A stretch of 64,000 nt of DNA from Onstottus_B arcticum (GCA_038040485.1 JBBPIE010000028.1:25295-89294), one strand, 5' to 3'; shown: positions 35,727 through 45,072, numbered from the stretch's first letter. A program made the numbers and translations. The notes: generated by a model not told the origin, from the sequence alone.

Positions 35727-36134
35727 TTACCCACCGTATCGGCTGAGATATAGCTTGCCTTCGTAATCAACCAAGCCGAGTACGACCCGGTCCAGCCAGC
35801 CAAAGCGCCCGAGCACGTTGCGCGCAATTTCTGCATCGGAGGGAAAGAACACGATCGTGTCGAATTCAAACTCAGCCACACTCAACGTGACTTCATGTCC
35901 ATAGCCGACGAAGGTGCCTGTAGCCGTGCCAAACAATTGACGCATTCCCATTTCGATGTCAAAGCCGAGTGCTTCACCGACACGACGCTCGAAGAGACAG
36001 CAGCTCGCGCCGGTATCAACCTTGACCGGCAGGTCGAAGGTCTGCTCCTTTAGTTTGAGAGTGGCCTCAAGAGTGATTCCCGGTTCGCCAACGTCGTAGC
36101 TCAGCAGTTTTTCAAACTCCAACTGATACGCCAT
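35727..36134 (-). CDS. Retropepsin-like aspartic protease domain protein
   Basis: 135 residues with an aspartyl-protease-like motif VDTGASCCLFE at about 40, the hydrophobic DTGA(S/T) pattern, and a second hydrophobic strand. Such single-domain proteins are often found beside a DUF5678 gene, as here (3-bp gap). Whether it is an active protease or a degraded member is unclear. No signal peptide. It ends a three-gene minus-strand module. Confidence 0.6.
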   Translation of the reverse strand: MAYQLEFEKLLSYDVGEPGITLEATLKLKEQTFDLPVKVDTGASCCLFERRVGEALGFDIEMGMRQLFGTATGTFVGYGHEVTLSVAEFEFDTIVFFPSDAEIARNVLGRFGWLDRVVLGLVDYEGKLYLSRYGG

Positions 36135-36137
36135 TGG

Positions 36138-36488
36138 CTACCATCCGGCGAAAAGGACTTCGCTTTCTGAGGTCAAGCGTACTAGAAATGGATCTTCAAC
36201 GCCTTTCTGTTTCGCTTGTTCGTGGGCTTCGCGAATTGTCGGCCCGTGCCCGACTAGCACGTCTCCAGCCAACGCTACGTATTGACCCGCGTACTCTTCG
36301 CGATGAGACTTCAGCCACTCGAGCCGGCGCTCGCGCGTCCCGTCGTCGCCATTCTGGCCGTGCGTCGGTTGGGCGCGGGCTTGCGCCTTTGCCTGCTCCA
36401 GCTCAAGGTCAAGGATCTGGCGCAGTTTTCGCTTTTCGGCCGACGAGAGCGAGCGTGCTTCGTCGATGATCTGTTCCAGTGTTGCCAT
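36138..36488 (-). CDS. DUF5678-like protein
   Basis: 116 residues from ATG 36488; a longer reading from 36545 runs past the next gene. An N-terminal helix rich in Glu/Gln (EQIIDEARSLSSAEKRKLRQ), then EEYAGQYVALAGDVLVGHG and EDPFLVRL, the DUF5678 pattern. Adjacent to the aspartic protease gene, which is a recurrent pair. Function unknown, possibly an antitoxin or a protease partner. Confidence 0.6.
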   Translation of the reverse strand: MATLEQIIDEARSLSSAEKRKLRQILDLELEQAKAQARAQPTHGQNGDDGTRERRLEWLKSHREEYAGQYVALAGDVLVGHGPTIREAHEQAKQKGVEDPFLVRLTSESEVLFAGW

Positions 36489-36537
36489 TCGCGTCACCTT
36501 TACCTGGGACGTCTGGGGCCGTTCCACACTAATCCAT

Positions 36538-36777
36538 CTAGCCATTTGCCAGATAGTGATGTGCGCGAGCCTTTGCCAAGCGCATCAGGTGTTCGATCTG
36601 CAGGTAGTGATCCAACTCCGACTTTTCCTCGTCTGGCAGGCCTTCGGTCTTCTCCCGAAAAATCAGATCAGCTACTCGCGCTTTGGCGTCTTCAGACGGC
36701 CGAAAGGCAATCACATTTTGCGGGCTCGAAGAGGCGATGAACTCGATCACTTCGTCGTAGACTTTGTTCGGATGCAT
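36538..36777 (-). CDS. Small helical protein, possible antitoxin-like
   Basis: 79 residues from ATG 36777 (an alternative ATG at 36792). Sequence KVYDEVIEFIASSSPQNVIA, FRPSEDAKARVADLI and EEKSELDHYLQIEHLMRLAK, all helical. It ends 49 bp before the DUF5678 gene and may be in one transcript. Similar short proteins occur next to toxins or nucleases, but none is present here. Function unknown. Confidence 0.5.
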   Translation of the reverse strand: MHPNKVYDEVIEFIASSSPQNVIAFRPSEDAKARVADLIFREKTEGLPDEEKSELDHYLQIEHLMRLAKARAHHYLANG

Positions 36778-36895
36778 TGTCTCACTCCACATGATCTGAA
36801 CTGAAGTTTAGCACCCGCTGAAAGATTGGCAAGTGGAATCATTGGAATCAAACGGCCGCAGATCGAAACGAAGTAACTCCAGGGACAGGCATTGA

Positions 36896-37144
36896 CTACT
36901 GGGCGTTCAGCGATTCATTCGACTGGCCGAATAACTCTGCGCGCACTTCCTCCCACGGGATCAATTCGACGGTCCCCGCGTCGATCTCAACCACGCGTCT
37001 CTTGATCTCTTCAGGCCATGCTGCTTCGACATCAGGCTCAGAAACGGGGTCAAGCGTCTCGATGAGTAAACCGGCCAAGGTAGCTCGATCGCGCTCGGGC
37101 AATTGCGCCGCTTCGCGAAAGACATCTTTAAGATTGGGTTCCAT
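36896..37144 (-). CDS. Putative addiction-module component, orphan antitoxin
   Basis: 82 residues from ATG 37144; a longer frame to 37375 only shadows the histidine kinase gene. Sequence QLPERDRATLAGLLIETLD and AWPEEIKRRVVEIDAGTVEL-like regions match the addiction-module-component family, which normally pairs with a RelE/ParE toxin. No toxin gene is adjacent. It may be a stranded antitoxin. Confidence 0.7.
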   Translation of the reverse strand: MEPNLKDVFREAAQLPERDRATLAGLLIETLDPVSEPDVEAAWPEEIKRRVVEIDAGTVELIPWEEVRAELFGQSNESLNAQ

Positions 37145-37179
37145 AACAGATAGTGTACTCCACGGTGATATTAGATTCC

Positions 37180-39801
37180 TCATGATTCGCTCAGCGGGAG
37201 GGTAAACTGCATCGTCGCACCCGCGACCTCGTTTAGTGTGGCCCAAAGACGGCCGCCATGCACCTCGATGATCGACCGGCTGATCGCCAGTCCCATACCC
37301 ATGCCCTGCGGCTTGGTAGTGTAGAACGCAGTGAAAATCTTTTCGAGATCCTCCTGGTCGATCCCTACTCCGCAATCCTGGACCGCGACCAGCACGTGAT
37401 CGGATTCGTGCGTGCGGGAACAGATGACCAACTCTCGCGGGCGATCACGCACCGCAGCCATCGCTTCGACCCCGTTCATCACGAGATTGAGAGCAACCTG
37501 TTGCAACTGCACGCGGTCTCCGAAGACCGGCGGAAGATTTGCGGATAGTTCCAGCCGCAGCCTCACGCCTTTTCGCGCGGCTTCATTTTGCGTTAATAGG
37601 ACGATCTCTTGAATAGCCTCGTTAATATCCAACTGCGCTTTCTGTGTCTCTGTTTTCTGCATGAGCGCGCGAATTCGAGCGATTACCTCGCCCGCCCGAT
37701 TGCCGTCGCGGATGACGCGCTTGGAGGCTTCGCGAGCCTCTTCGAGATTGGGCGACTCACCCATGAGCCAGCGCAGGCAGGCGCTGCCGTTGGTGACAAC
37801 GGCGGCAAGCGGCTGATTAATTTCATGCGCGATGGAAGCGGTCATCTCGCCAAGAGTAGTCACGCGGGTGACGTGCGCGAGTTCCGCCTGGGCGCTTCGC
37901 AGCGCTTCCTCGGCGCGTTTGCGTTCGGTGATGTCGTTGTTGGTCTCCAGGATCGCGGCGGGCAGGCCCTGCTCGTCTCGCTGCAATGACCAGCGGCTCA
38001 CGACCACGACCTGCGTCCCGTCTCGCTTCGTATGTATGAGCTCTCCTTCCCAGCGCCCGGTGCGGAGCAACTCCGCATTAATTTCTTCAAGCGGTGCAGG
38101 AAAGATCGTCTGAGTGAGCTGGTGAGAGACCTTGTCGAGGGCGTGCTCTCTGGTCCATCCATACAGCTCCTCGGCGCCGCGATTCCAGTAAGTAATTACG
38201 TCGCTCATGTCGCGGACGAAGACAGTGTCGTGCGTCAGATCGAGGAGGCGGGCCTGCTCGCGCAGGACCTCTTCGGCCTGTTTGCGCTCGATGGCGATAC
38301 TCGCAAGATGGGTGATTTGCTCTATAACATTATGCTCTGGCGGAGTGGGGCTACGCGGTTCGCGATAATATATTGCGAAGGTCCCCAACACCCTGCCTGC
38401 CGAGGATAGTATCGGCGTGGACCAACACGCTCGCAGGCCATGTGCTAACGCCAGATCGCGATAATCGGCCCACAACGGATCGGTGGCGATGTCGGAGACG
38501 TTCACTGGCTCCGCGCGGTACGCGGCGGTCCCGCACGAACCCACCGATGGACCGATGACCGAGCCGTCGATTGCCTCGGTGTAGTTTGTTGGCAGGCTCG
38601 GCGCCGCGCCGTGTCGAAGCCGGTTGGCTTTCGCATCCAACAAAAGGATCGAGGTCAGAGAACCGCTGGCCAGATCTTCGACGAGCCGGCATAGGGCATC
38701 GAGGATGACCGCGAGAGAATCGCCCCTCGCTATCATCTCCAGAAGGCGTTTCTCTCCGGCCAGCAACGTCTCGGCCTGTTTGCGATCCTCGATATCAGTC
38801 GACGCGACATACCAGCGCGTGATCCGTCCTTGTTCATCTCGCACAGGGCTGCTGCGGCCAAGAAACCAGCGATACTTCCCGTCGTTTCTCTGTAAGCGCG
38901 CTTCGATCTCGCGCGGGGATCCGCCTAAGAATCTACCTTGAGTCCCGATCGCTATGCGTTCCAGATCACCTGGATGAAGGAACCTGCGAAGGTCGGAGCT
39001 CCGCCACTCCTCAAGAGTAATACCGTGATAGTCGAGCCCGGCCTGGTTGAGATAAATACAGCTTCCATCGGAATTCACTACGGCGACGTGCTGAGGAGCA
39101 AGATCCAGGACCTGTCGTAGCTCTATCTCCTGCTCCCGGACTCTTTCTTCCGCATGTTTGCGCTCTTCGCTCGTGCGGAGCGCGGTCACCCCATATGTCA
39201 GGTCTTCTGCTAGATGGCTACGGAGCGCGCTCACGGCATAAGTCAGGGACGCCGCCAAACCGGTGTAATGCTCGACCGCGCTCTCATCAAAGGCGTTGCA
39301 CTCCCCGGAGTAAAGATTGAGTGTGCCACGAAGATCCACTGTGGCCCGCCTCATGCCATCCGCGATCAACGGAATTGAAATACACGAAGCGTAGCCGCGG
39401 TCGAGGGCAGCGACTCGCCAGGGAGAAAATCTCGGATCCGTCCGTATATCATCAATCCAACAAGCCTTACCGGTCCGGACCGCGATGCCGAACGGGCCCT
39501 GACCTGCTTCCGTCTGCTCTCCCCAGGAAAACGTGATGCGCTTAAGGTAATCAAAATCGTATCCCGCCTGTGCCACAAGGCGAATAGTCTTCTCGGCATC
39601 ATCTTCGCAATAGCCGATCCAAGCCAGCCGAAGTTCATCGCCGGCCACGAGGATCTCGCAAATGGATTGCAACAGCCCCTGCTCGCTGTCGGCTTGAAAG
39701 AACATACCGTTGCACTGGTAAAGAGTCCGCAGTCTCCGGTTGAGCCGGTTCAAAATCTCATCGTGGGTTTTGCGTTGCTCTTGCATGTGCGCTCTTCTCA
39801 T
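37180..39801 (-). CDS. PAS/GAF sensor histidine kinase, soluble
   Basis: About 873 residues with no membrane helix. Order by eye: GAF (about 25-200), PAS (225-345), GAF (about 350-500, ILSSAGRVLGTFAIYY), PAS (about 515-640, DLTHDTVFVRDMSDVITYWN), DHp with phospho-acceptor His about 659 (IAHEINQPLAAV) and HATPase (DCGVGIDQEDL, GMGMGLAISRS). Several GTG/ATG starts lie close together (39804, 39801, 39786). The kinase core is strongly similar to that of the kinase at 48543. No partner regulator is next to it, so cross-talk with the 45-50 kb cluster is possible. Confidence 0.85.
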   Translation of the reverse strand: MRRAHMQEQRKTHDEILNRLNRRLRTLYQCNGMFFQADSEQGLLQSICEILVAGDELRLAWIGYCEDDAEKTIRLVAQAGYDFDYLKRITFSWGEQTEAGQGPFGIAVRTGKACWIDDIRTDPRFSPWRVAALDRGYASCISIPLIADGMRRATVDLRGTLNLYSGECNAFDESAVEHYTGLAASLTYAVSALRSHLAEDLTYGVTALRTSEERKHAEERVREQEIELRQVLDLAPQHVAVVNSDGSCIYLNQAGLDYHGITLEEWRSSDLRRFLHPGDLERIAIGTQGRFLGGSPREIEARLQRNDGKYRWFLGRSSPVRDEQGRITRWYVASTDIEDRKQAETLLAGEKRLLEMIARGDSLAVILDALCRLVEDLASGSLTSILLLDAKANRLRHGAAPSLPTNYTEAIDGSVIGPSVGSCGTAAYRAEPVNVSDIATDPLWADYRDLALAHGLRACWSTPILSSAGRVLGTFAIYYREPRSPTPPEHNVIEQITHLASIAIERKQAEEVLREQARLLDLTHDTVFVRDMSDVITYWNRGAEELYGWTREHALDKVSHQLTQTIFPAPLEEINAELLRTGRWEGELIHTKRDGTQVVVVSRWSLQRDEQGLPAAILETNNDITERKRAEEALRSAQAELAHVTRVTTLGEMTASIAHEINQPLAAVVTNGSACLRWLMGESPNLEEAREASKRVIRDGNRAGEVIARIRALMQKTETQKAQLDINEAIQEIVLLTQNEAARKGVRLRLELSANLPPVFGDRVQLQQVALNLVMNGVEAMAAVRDRPRELVICSRTHESDHVLVAVQDCGVGIDQEDLEKIFTAFYTTKPQGMGMGLAISRSIIEVHGGRLWATLNEVAGATMQFTLPLSES

Positions 39802-39849
39802 CACTCGGCTCGGCCCTTAGGAGGCACAAGCATTTGCTGAACAATAATC

Positions 39850-40917
39850 CTATTCAAGACCAAGTTCTTTGCTGGCCAACGCGGTGCCGGCTGCACGAGC
39901 TCGAATCTTTTCGAACACCGTTTCCCGGGTGCGGGACGTGTCGTCGGCGAAAGGCGCAAATCCGCAATCATCGGTCGTTCCCAATCGATCAAGTGGAATA
40001 TATGCGGCAGCTTCAAGGACACGGTCCCTGACCTCGTCCACAGTCTCAACACGAGGATCTAGCGGATCAATCACCCCCACGAAAATCCGTTGATCATCTT
40101 TGGCATGTTCCCGAATCATTTTCAGGACACGCTTGCGGTCAGGCTCGCTTGCCAATTGTATATAAAAGTTAGTCGCCTTGAGCTCGAATAAGCTCGGCAG
40201 GAGATCGGCGTAGTCCACTCCCGCGCTGTGGGATGAATGTCGATCGGCACCCGGGCAGGTGTGCACTCCGAGTCGCTTTCGCTCTTCGGCGGAAAAGCGC
40301 TTCAGCACCAGATTATTCAGGTCGATGAAACTATGTAGCAGGCGACGCGTTGGATCCAACTTGATCGAAAGCCGGCCTTCCGTGAAGTCCATCTGAACCA
40401 CATGGGCGCCCTTTGTTAAACACCGCCGAATTTCTCCTTCCTGCTCGGCAATCAGGGCGTCGAGATACTGCTCTCGTGAATAGCCCGGAATGCCCCCTTG
40501 CGGGTACAACAGGCTCAATGCCGAGGCCGAGATGACCGCTTGCTTGAGCGGCACATGCGCATACCGCTGGGCTATTTCCAGGTAAACATCGGCCGGGGTC
40601 TTATGCCTGAACGGTCCGGCGGTTATTCGGGGGAGGTTTCGAATGTGCCCGTCCGCAAAGGAAATCGGCATGCCGTCCGGGGCAAGGTTCTCCAACCCGT
40701 AGATCGAATAGGTAGCAAAGCTGTGCTTGGCCTGTTCTCCATCCGTAACGACCGGCGAACCGGTGGCTTCCAGGCGCTGAATAGTGTCCCGGACGGCAGA
40801 ATGGTAAAGCGCAGTCAGTTCCGGCTGCGAGATGCGCCCGGCCTCGAAGGCTTGGATTCCTTGGATCAATGCGGCCGGTCTCGGAATACTTCCTACTTGC
40901 TCCGTAGGCAGCAGCAT
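39850..40917 (-). CDS. Cobalamin-independent methionine synthase-like protein (MetE C-terminal family)
   Basis: About 355 residues from ATG 40917; the in-frame sequence continuing to 41145 looks non-conserved. MLLPTEQVGSIPRP opens the typical domain. Zinc-site motifs include HTCPGADRHSSHSAG and, near the end, DDCGFAPF. Only the catalytic half of MetE is present, as in the family of uncharacterised methyltransferases. It may transfer methyl groups to homocysteine or another thiol from methyltetrahydrofolate; the actual donor is unknown. Confidence 0.8.
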   Translation of the reverse strand: MLLPTEQVGSIPRPAALIQGIQAFEAGRISQPELTALYHSAVRDTIQRLEATGSPVVTDGEQAKHSFATYSIYGLENLAPDGMPISFADGHIRNLPRITAGPFRHKTPADVYLEIAQRYAHVPLKQAVISASALSLLYPQGGIPGYSREQYLDALIAEQEGEIRRCLTKGAHVVQMDFTEGRLSIKLDPTRRLLHSFIDLNNLVLKRFSAEERKRLGVHTCPGADRHSSHSAGVDYADLLPSLFELKATNFYIQLASEPDRKRVLKMIREHAKDDQRIFVGVIDPLDPRVETVDEVRDRVLEAAAYIPLDRLGTTDDCGFAPFADDTSRTRETVFEKIRARAAGTALASKELGLE

Positions 40918-41046
40918 AAGTGCACCAGTTGAGGTTCTGACGACAGCGGGTTTAGCCAAGTGTCGGCTAGACCATTGTGCCATCGAAAGGCTGAAACTCC
41001 AACTTTCAATGGAACACGACGCACGCCCCAAAACCGAGATGACTGC

Positions 41047-41096
41047 ATGATACGACTCCGAAGAAATTCTCGCGTTTACCAGTGAGAGGGGAAAGA
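41047..41096 (+). repeat. 50-bp conserved upstream element, copy 1
   Basis: This block agrees with 50597-50646 at about 41 of 50 positions without gaps, including AAGAAAT and CTCGCGTTTACCAGTGA. It lies 71 bp upstream of the DUF4136 gene; the other copy lies upstream of the AraC gene. Its end (GAAAGA) resembles the GAAAGAAC box but no TANNNT follows. Confidence 0.5.
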
Positions 41097-41166
41097 GCGC
41101 GTATGACAGAAGGCCGCCCCCGATGGTCGATTTGGCCACTATCAAAAAGAAAAGGAGTGAACTGCA

Positions 41167-41769
41167 ATGAAAGCAATCAAATCTACTGAAAGGATCACAA
41201 TAGCCATGCGGGTCGTAGTCGGTCTCTGCTTCTTACTGACCGCTGGTATCGCGTTCGCGCAAAAAGTAAATGTGGACTTCGACAAGGACACCGAATTCTC
41301 AAAGTACAAGACCTACGCTTTTGCGGAGGGTACGCCCACGCCGGAAACGCTGACGAACCAACGGATCGAGAAGGCCATCGAAGCTCAGCTTGCTGCTAAA
41401 GGGCTGACGAAAGTGGCCAGCAATGCCGACTTGACGGTCGTCTATCACTGCTCTGTCACCCAAAAAACGCAGCTCAACACCACGAACCTGGGCGGTTGGC
41501 GTTGGGGGCCGGGCTGGAGACGCGGCTGGGGTTGGGGAGGCGGCTGGGGAGGCGGCTGGGGAGGAATTGGCGGCAATGCGATCACTCAGGTGGAGCAAAT
41601 TCCTGTTGGAACTCTCATCGTCGACATCGGCGACTCGGCTAGCAAGAAGTACATATGGCGCGGGACGGCCACTAACACTCTCAGCAGCAACCAGGGCAAG
41701 AGTGCGAAGACAATTGACCAAGAGGTGAAAAAGATGTTCGAGAAGTTCCCGCCTAAGGAAAAGAAGTAA
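41167..41769 (+). CDS. DUF4136 lipoprotein-like secreted protein
   Basis: 200 residues with an N-terminal signal (AMRVVVGLCFLLTAGIAFAQ) and SD AAAGGAG. DUF4136 pattern: VNVDFDKDTEFSKYKTYAF, then a Gly/Trp-rich insert (GWRWGPGWRRGWGWGGGWGG) from a tandem GGCTGGGGA repeat, then QVEQIPVGTLIVDIGD and TIDQEVKKMFEKFPP. First of three envelope-protein genes. Function unknown. Confidence 0.78.
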   Translation: MKAIKSTERITIAMRVVVGLCFLLTAGIAFAQKVNVDFDKDTEFSKYKTYAFAEGTPTPETLTNQRIEKAIEAQLAAKGLTKVASNADLTVVYHCSVTQKTQLNTTNLGGWRWGPGWRRGWGWGGGWGGGWGGIGGNAITQVEQIPVGTLIVDIGDSASKKYIWRGTATNTLSSNQGKSAKTIDQEVKKMFEKFPPKEKK

Positions 41770-41846
41770 GACCAGAGACCGAGTTCCCGCAGAACCTTCT
41801 CGGTTCTGAGGATCAGTGGATTGGTCGGTCGCTAAGGAGGTGCGTT

Positions 41847-43184
41847 ATGCAGGAGATAAATACGAAGGAACCTACTGTCAGACAAATGACTCGCTCAAAA
41901 ATGACCGAAGCGTCTAAGCCGTCGAGGCGCCGGGACGAGTTGAGCGCTTTTCGCGCACAGCTTTTCTTAAAACGATTTTTGCGCGCGCGCGGAGCCATGA
42001 CGCTAGCGAAGCGAACGCTGACAGTGATGGTTATTGGAGCTCTGGTACTGGCAGCGGGATCTGTACAGACGCTCGCCGTTCAGCAACCTGATGCCGGACA
42101 GGGCGCGCAGCCGGCGCAACAGACTCCGGCCGAATTGCAGCAACTCGTGGCGCCGTTCGCCCTGTACCCAGACGCTCTTGTTGCTCAGATTCTGGCGGCT
42201 TCTACTTACCCGACGCAAATCGTCGAAGCGGAGCGATGGCTGCAGAAGCATTCGGACCTGCAAGGCGAAGAGCTGGCCAACGAAGCTGACAAGGAGTCGT
42301 GGGATCCAAGTGTGAAAGCTTTGACGCAGTTTCCATCAGTGCTGGCAAAAATGAATGAGAGTCTCTCCTGGACTTCAGCAGTCGGCGACGCCTATTTCAA
42401 TCAACAGCAGGACGTGATCGACGCGGTTCAGGTCATGCGCAAGCGGGCCGAGGACGCAGGAACTCTGCAGAGCACGACGCAGCAGACGGTGGCCACACAA
42501 GGCTCGACGATCATCATCGAGCCTGCTGATCCCAACATTTGCTACTTGCCGATTTACGATCCCTGGACCGTCTATGGAGCGTCATTGGCCGTGTACCCGG
42601 GGTACATTTTCGATCCCTGGGTTGGACCTGCGTTTTACTTTGGTCCTGCGATTGGCCTCGGGTTCTTCGGCGGATACGGCTGGGGTTGGCCGGCCTGGGG
42701 CTTTAACTGGGGCCGCCGGGAGGTAATCTTCAACCGCAATACTTATGTCTCGCGAAGCCCGAGTTTCTTCCACCGCTTTCCCGGTGAACGAGGCAATCTC
42801 CAACCGGGCCAGAATGCGCCTTCGTTTCGGGGCAATCACGATGTTGGAGGCTCTGGTCACAATCAAAATAGTGGCAATAGCGATTCCGGTCGAGGTCGTA
42901 TAGACGGCTCTCCTAATCCCAGCTTTGATCGCGGTCACAGCGGTGCTTTCGTCCCTCCCGGCACCGCGCCGAATCACCGAGACGCGCGTGGCTTTGGCGA
43001 CGGGCGCTCTAACACCGGAACCCGCTCCGGCGCGTTCAGCGGCTTTGGTCAAGGTGGAATGGAACGTGGTTCCGCTTCACGTGGACAGTCCAGCTTCGGC
43101 GGTGGACGCGCCGGCGGCGGTGGAGGCGGCTTCGGTGGTGGAGGCATGCGAGGAGGAGGCGGCGGCGGTGGACACCGTCGGTAA
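41847..43184 (+). CDS. DUF3300 protein
   Basis: 445 residues from ATG 41847, supported by SD AAGGAGG; the signal-peptide-like stretch MVIGALVLAAGSVQTLA only begins after 50 basic residues, so ATG 41998 (signal directly at N-terminus) is an alternative. The DUF3300 core (LQQLVAPFALYPDALVAQIL, EAERWLQKHSDLQGE) is followed by Phe/Trp/Gly-rich and Gly/Ser/Asn-rich low-complexity regions to the C-terminus. DUF3300 and DUF2950 genes are often neighbours, as here. Envelope role is inferred. Confidence 0.82.
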   Translation: MQEINTKEPTVRQMTRSKMTEASKPSRRRDELSAFRAQLFLKRFLRARGAMTLAKRTLTVMVIGALVLAAGSVQTLAVQQPDAGQGAQPAQQTPAELQQLVAPFALYPDALVAQILAASTYPTQIVEAERWLQKHSDLQGEELANEADKESWDPSVKALTQFPSVLAKMNESLSWTSAVGDAYFNQQQDVIDAVQVMRKRAEDAGTLQSTTQQTVATQGSTIIIEPADPNICYLPIYDPWTVYGASLAVYPGYIFDPWVGPAFYFGPAIGLGFFGGYGWGWPAWGFNWGRREVIFNRNTYVSRSPSFFHRFPGERGNLQPGQNAPSFRGNHDVGGSGHNQNSGNSDSGRGRIDGSPNPSFDRGHSGAFVPPGTAPNHRDARGFGDGRSNTGTRSGAFSGFGQGGMERGSASRGQSSFGGGRAGGGGGGFGGGGMRGGGGGGGHRR

Positions 43185-43196
43185 AACCAATAGTTC

Positions 43197-43221
43197 GTCG
43201 GGCCACATCCGGTGGCCCGAC
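43197..43221 (+). terminator. Perfect 10-bp hairpin between DUF3300 and DUF2950 genes
   Basis: GTCGGGCCAC (43197-43206) and GTGGCCCGAC (43212-43221) form a perfect stem with an ATCCG loop, 12 bp after the DUF3300 stop. No T-run follows, so partial termination or transcript processing is more likely than strong termination. Confidence 0.5.
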
Positions 43222-43249
43222 TCCCGAGAAAAGCACAGGAATGGAGACT

Positions 43250-44209
43250 ATGACGATGTTAAACATGAGAAAGAACTTCGAGCGTTTTCACCTTTGCAAG
43301 TTACTAGGGTTGGCCGCGCTCGCGACTTTTGCCGCTGGCTATTTCAATCTTGCGCTCGGTCAAGTCCCACGACAGAGGACGTTCAATACTTGCGAGGAGG
43401 CAAGCGTTGCACTCTTCGTCGCAGTGGAAAAGGACGACCGGTCGGCTCTGTTGGAGATTCTTGGAGCTTCAGCGCCAGAGGTCATTTCCGGTGGCGATCA
43501 AGCCGAAGACCGCAGTAGCCGGCAGCAGTTCGTCGAGAAATACCAGGAGATGCATCGGCTGGTTCGAGAGTCAGATGGAACCACGACGCTTTACGTCGGC
43601 GCCGAGAATTGGCCGACGCCGATCCCGCTTGTACACAAAGGGAACCGCTGGTACTTCGACACCGTTGCCAGCCGGAAAGAGATACTGTTCCGGCGAATCG
43701 GCAAAAATGAACTGGAGACCGTTTCTGTTTGCCGCGAGCTGGTAGATGCCCAGAACGAATACCACTCGGAGCCACACGACGGGGACGGAGTCAAACAGTA
43801 CGCGCCCCGATTCCGGAGCGAGGATGGCAAACGCAACGGTCTCTACTGGAAGATCTCGGCCGGCGAATCGGAGAGCCCAGTGGGACCGCTCCTGACATTG
43901 GCGAGTGGTGAAGACTATGCGAAGGAAACAACTCAGCCCCGGCCGTTTCACGGCTACTACTACCGCATCCTTACAAGCCAGGGAAGGCAGGCGGCTGGCG
44001 GTGCGAAGAACTACCTTGTCCGTGGCAAGATGACCGGCGGTTTCGCATTCGTGGCCTATCCCGCGGAATATCGATCTTCGGGAGTAATGACTTTTATCGT
44101 TAACCAGGATGGTGTCCTTTATCAGAAGGACCTGGGCGCGAGGACCGCGGTCCGCGCTAAGACCATGACCCGATACGCACCGGATGCAACCTGGAAGAAA
44201 GTAGATTAG
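43250..44209 (+). CDS. DUF2950 protein
   Basis: About 319 residues from ATG 43250 (GGAG three to six bases upstream; ATG 43241 is possible). An N-terminal hydrophobic stretch (LLGLAALATFAAGYFNLAL) suggests export. It has the DUF2950 pattern: EEASVALFVAVEKDDRSALL, RFRSEDGKRNGLYWKIS, HGYYYRILTSQG and AKTMTRYAPD at the end. Function unknown; third gene of the DUF4136-DUF3300-DUF2950 set. Confidence 0.82.
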   Translation: MTMLNMRKNFERFHLCKLLGLAALATFAAGYFNLALGQVPRQRTFNTCEEASVALFVAVEKDDRSALLEILGASAPEVISGGDQAEDRSSRQQFVEKYQEMHRLVRESDGTTTLYVGAENWPTPIPLVHKGNRWYFDTVASRKEILFRRIGKNELETVSVCRELVDAQNEYHSEPHDGDGVKQYAPRFRSEDGKRNGLYWKISAGESESPVGPLLTLASGEDYAKETTQPRPFHGYYYRILTSQGRQAAGGAKNYLVRGKMTGGFAFVAYPAEYRSSGVMTFIVNQDGVLYQKDLGARTAVRAKTMTRYAPDATWKKVD

Positions 44210-44597
44210 GTCACTCAGGTCAGCCGTGGATGCCTGACGTATTGAGGGTCCGCCTGTAAGGACGAAAAGCCCGTGGCAGGCGGGGAGGACGAAATAACCT
44301 AACGCTCCAACGAAGGAACGTGACTGAGTTCATCGAGCCCATCCCCCGGGTAGTGGGGTGTGTATTTGCCCCCACTACCCCCCGCCGACTTGAGAGCACG
44401 CCCCGCGCGGCAGGGAAAAAAACCGAGCCCGGTTGAGCGCCGAGTGTCCCATCGATCAAAGCCCTTGGTGGCGGCTGGGACGCGTCGCAGCTACCGACGC
44501 CCAAGGATCTGTTAACACTAAATTGACGCGAGAGACGAACGGTTAAACGATGGGATCAGAAAGATGATGGAACCGGCGCGCAGCCGGTTTCGCACAC
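44210..44597. other. GC-rich structured intergenic region
   Basis: No gene is apparent. Several inverted repeats: CCGCCTG/CAGGCGG near 44250-44282, and GGGTAGTGGGG (44348-44358) with CCCCACTACCC (44370-44380), an 11-bp perfect stem. This may be a compound terminator or a decayed structured RNA. It ends at the reductase remnant. Confidence 0.4.
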
Positions 44598-45071
44598 GTG
44601 TTAATGGTAGCGACCGGAACTGGTCTCGCACCGTTCGTGTCAATGGTCAAGCAGCTTCACTTCGAAGCGCAGCGCAACCGCGCGCGTCGTAAGCGCTACA
44701 CGCTTCTCCACGCCAATCGTACTTATGAAGAGCTGGCATACCACCGCGAGTTGCTCGCGATCGAAGCGTCGAACGCGATTGACTTCGTGTACGTTCCTTC
44801 GGTGAGTCGCCCCACTTCGCGAGACCGCGGCGATTCGCACCTTGGCGTCGGCCGTGCAAATAACGTGCTTCGCCAGGTCTTCGGCATACCGGCGCGTGAA
44901 GCGCAGGCGGTCTCCCCGGAACTGCCGCGCGACCGTCCGTTAGCAATGCTGCAGGGGCGGATTGAACTATCGCACACGGTAGTTCTTGCTTGCGGTAATC
45001 CAGACGGGATGGAGGATATCGCGTGGATTGCAGCACGCAGCGGAATGCGATTCGAAAAGGAGGAGTGGTGA
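44598..45071 (+). pseudogene. C-terminal fragment of a ferredoxin-NADP reductase-like gene
   Basis: 157 residues beginning MLMVATGTGLAPFVSM, the pyrophosphate-binding motif of FNR family NAD(P) domains, then TYEELAYHREL, RDRPLAMLQGRIE and VLACGNPDGMEDIA, ending EEW. The FAD-binding half (about 90-100 residues) is missing upstream, where only intergenic sequence is seen. It therefore looks truncated at the 5' end and is probably inactive. It meets the kinase gene end tail-to-tail. Confidence 0.75.
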
Positions 45072-45072
45072 G

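Noticed and set aside
44210..44597. Group II intron remnant
   Set aside because: No recognisable domain V hairpin and no reverse transcriptase frame. The stems alone do not support an intron.
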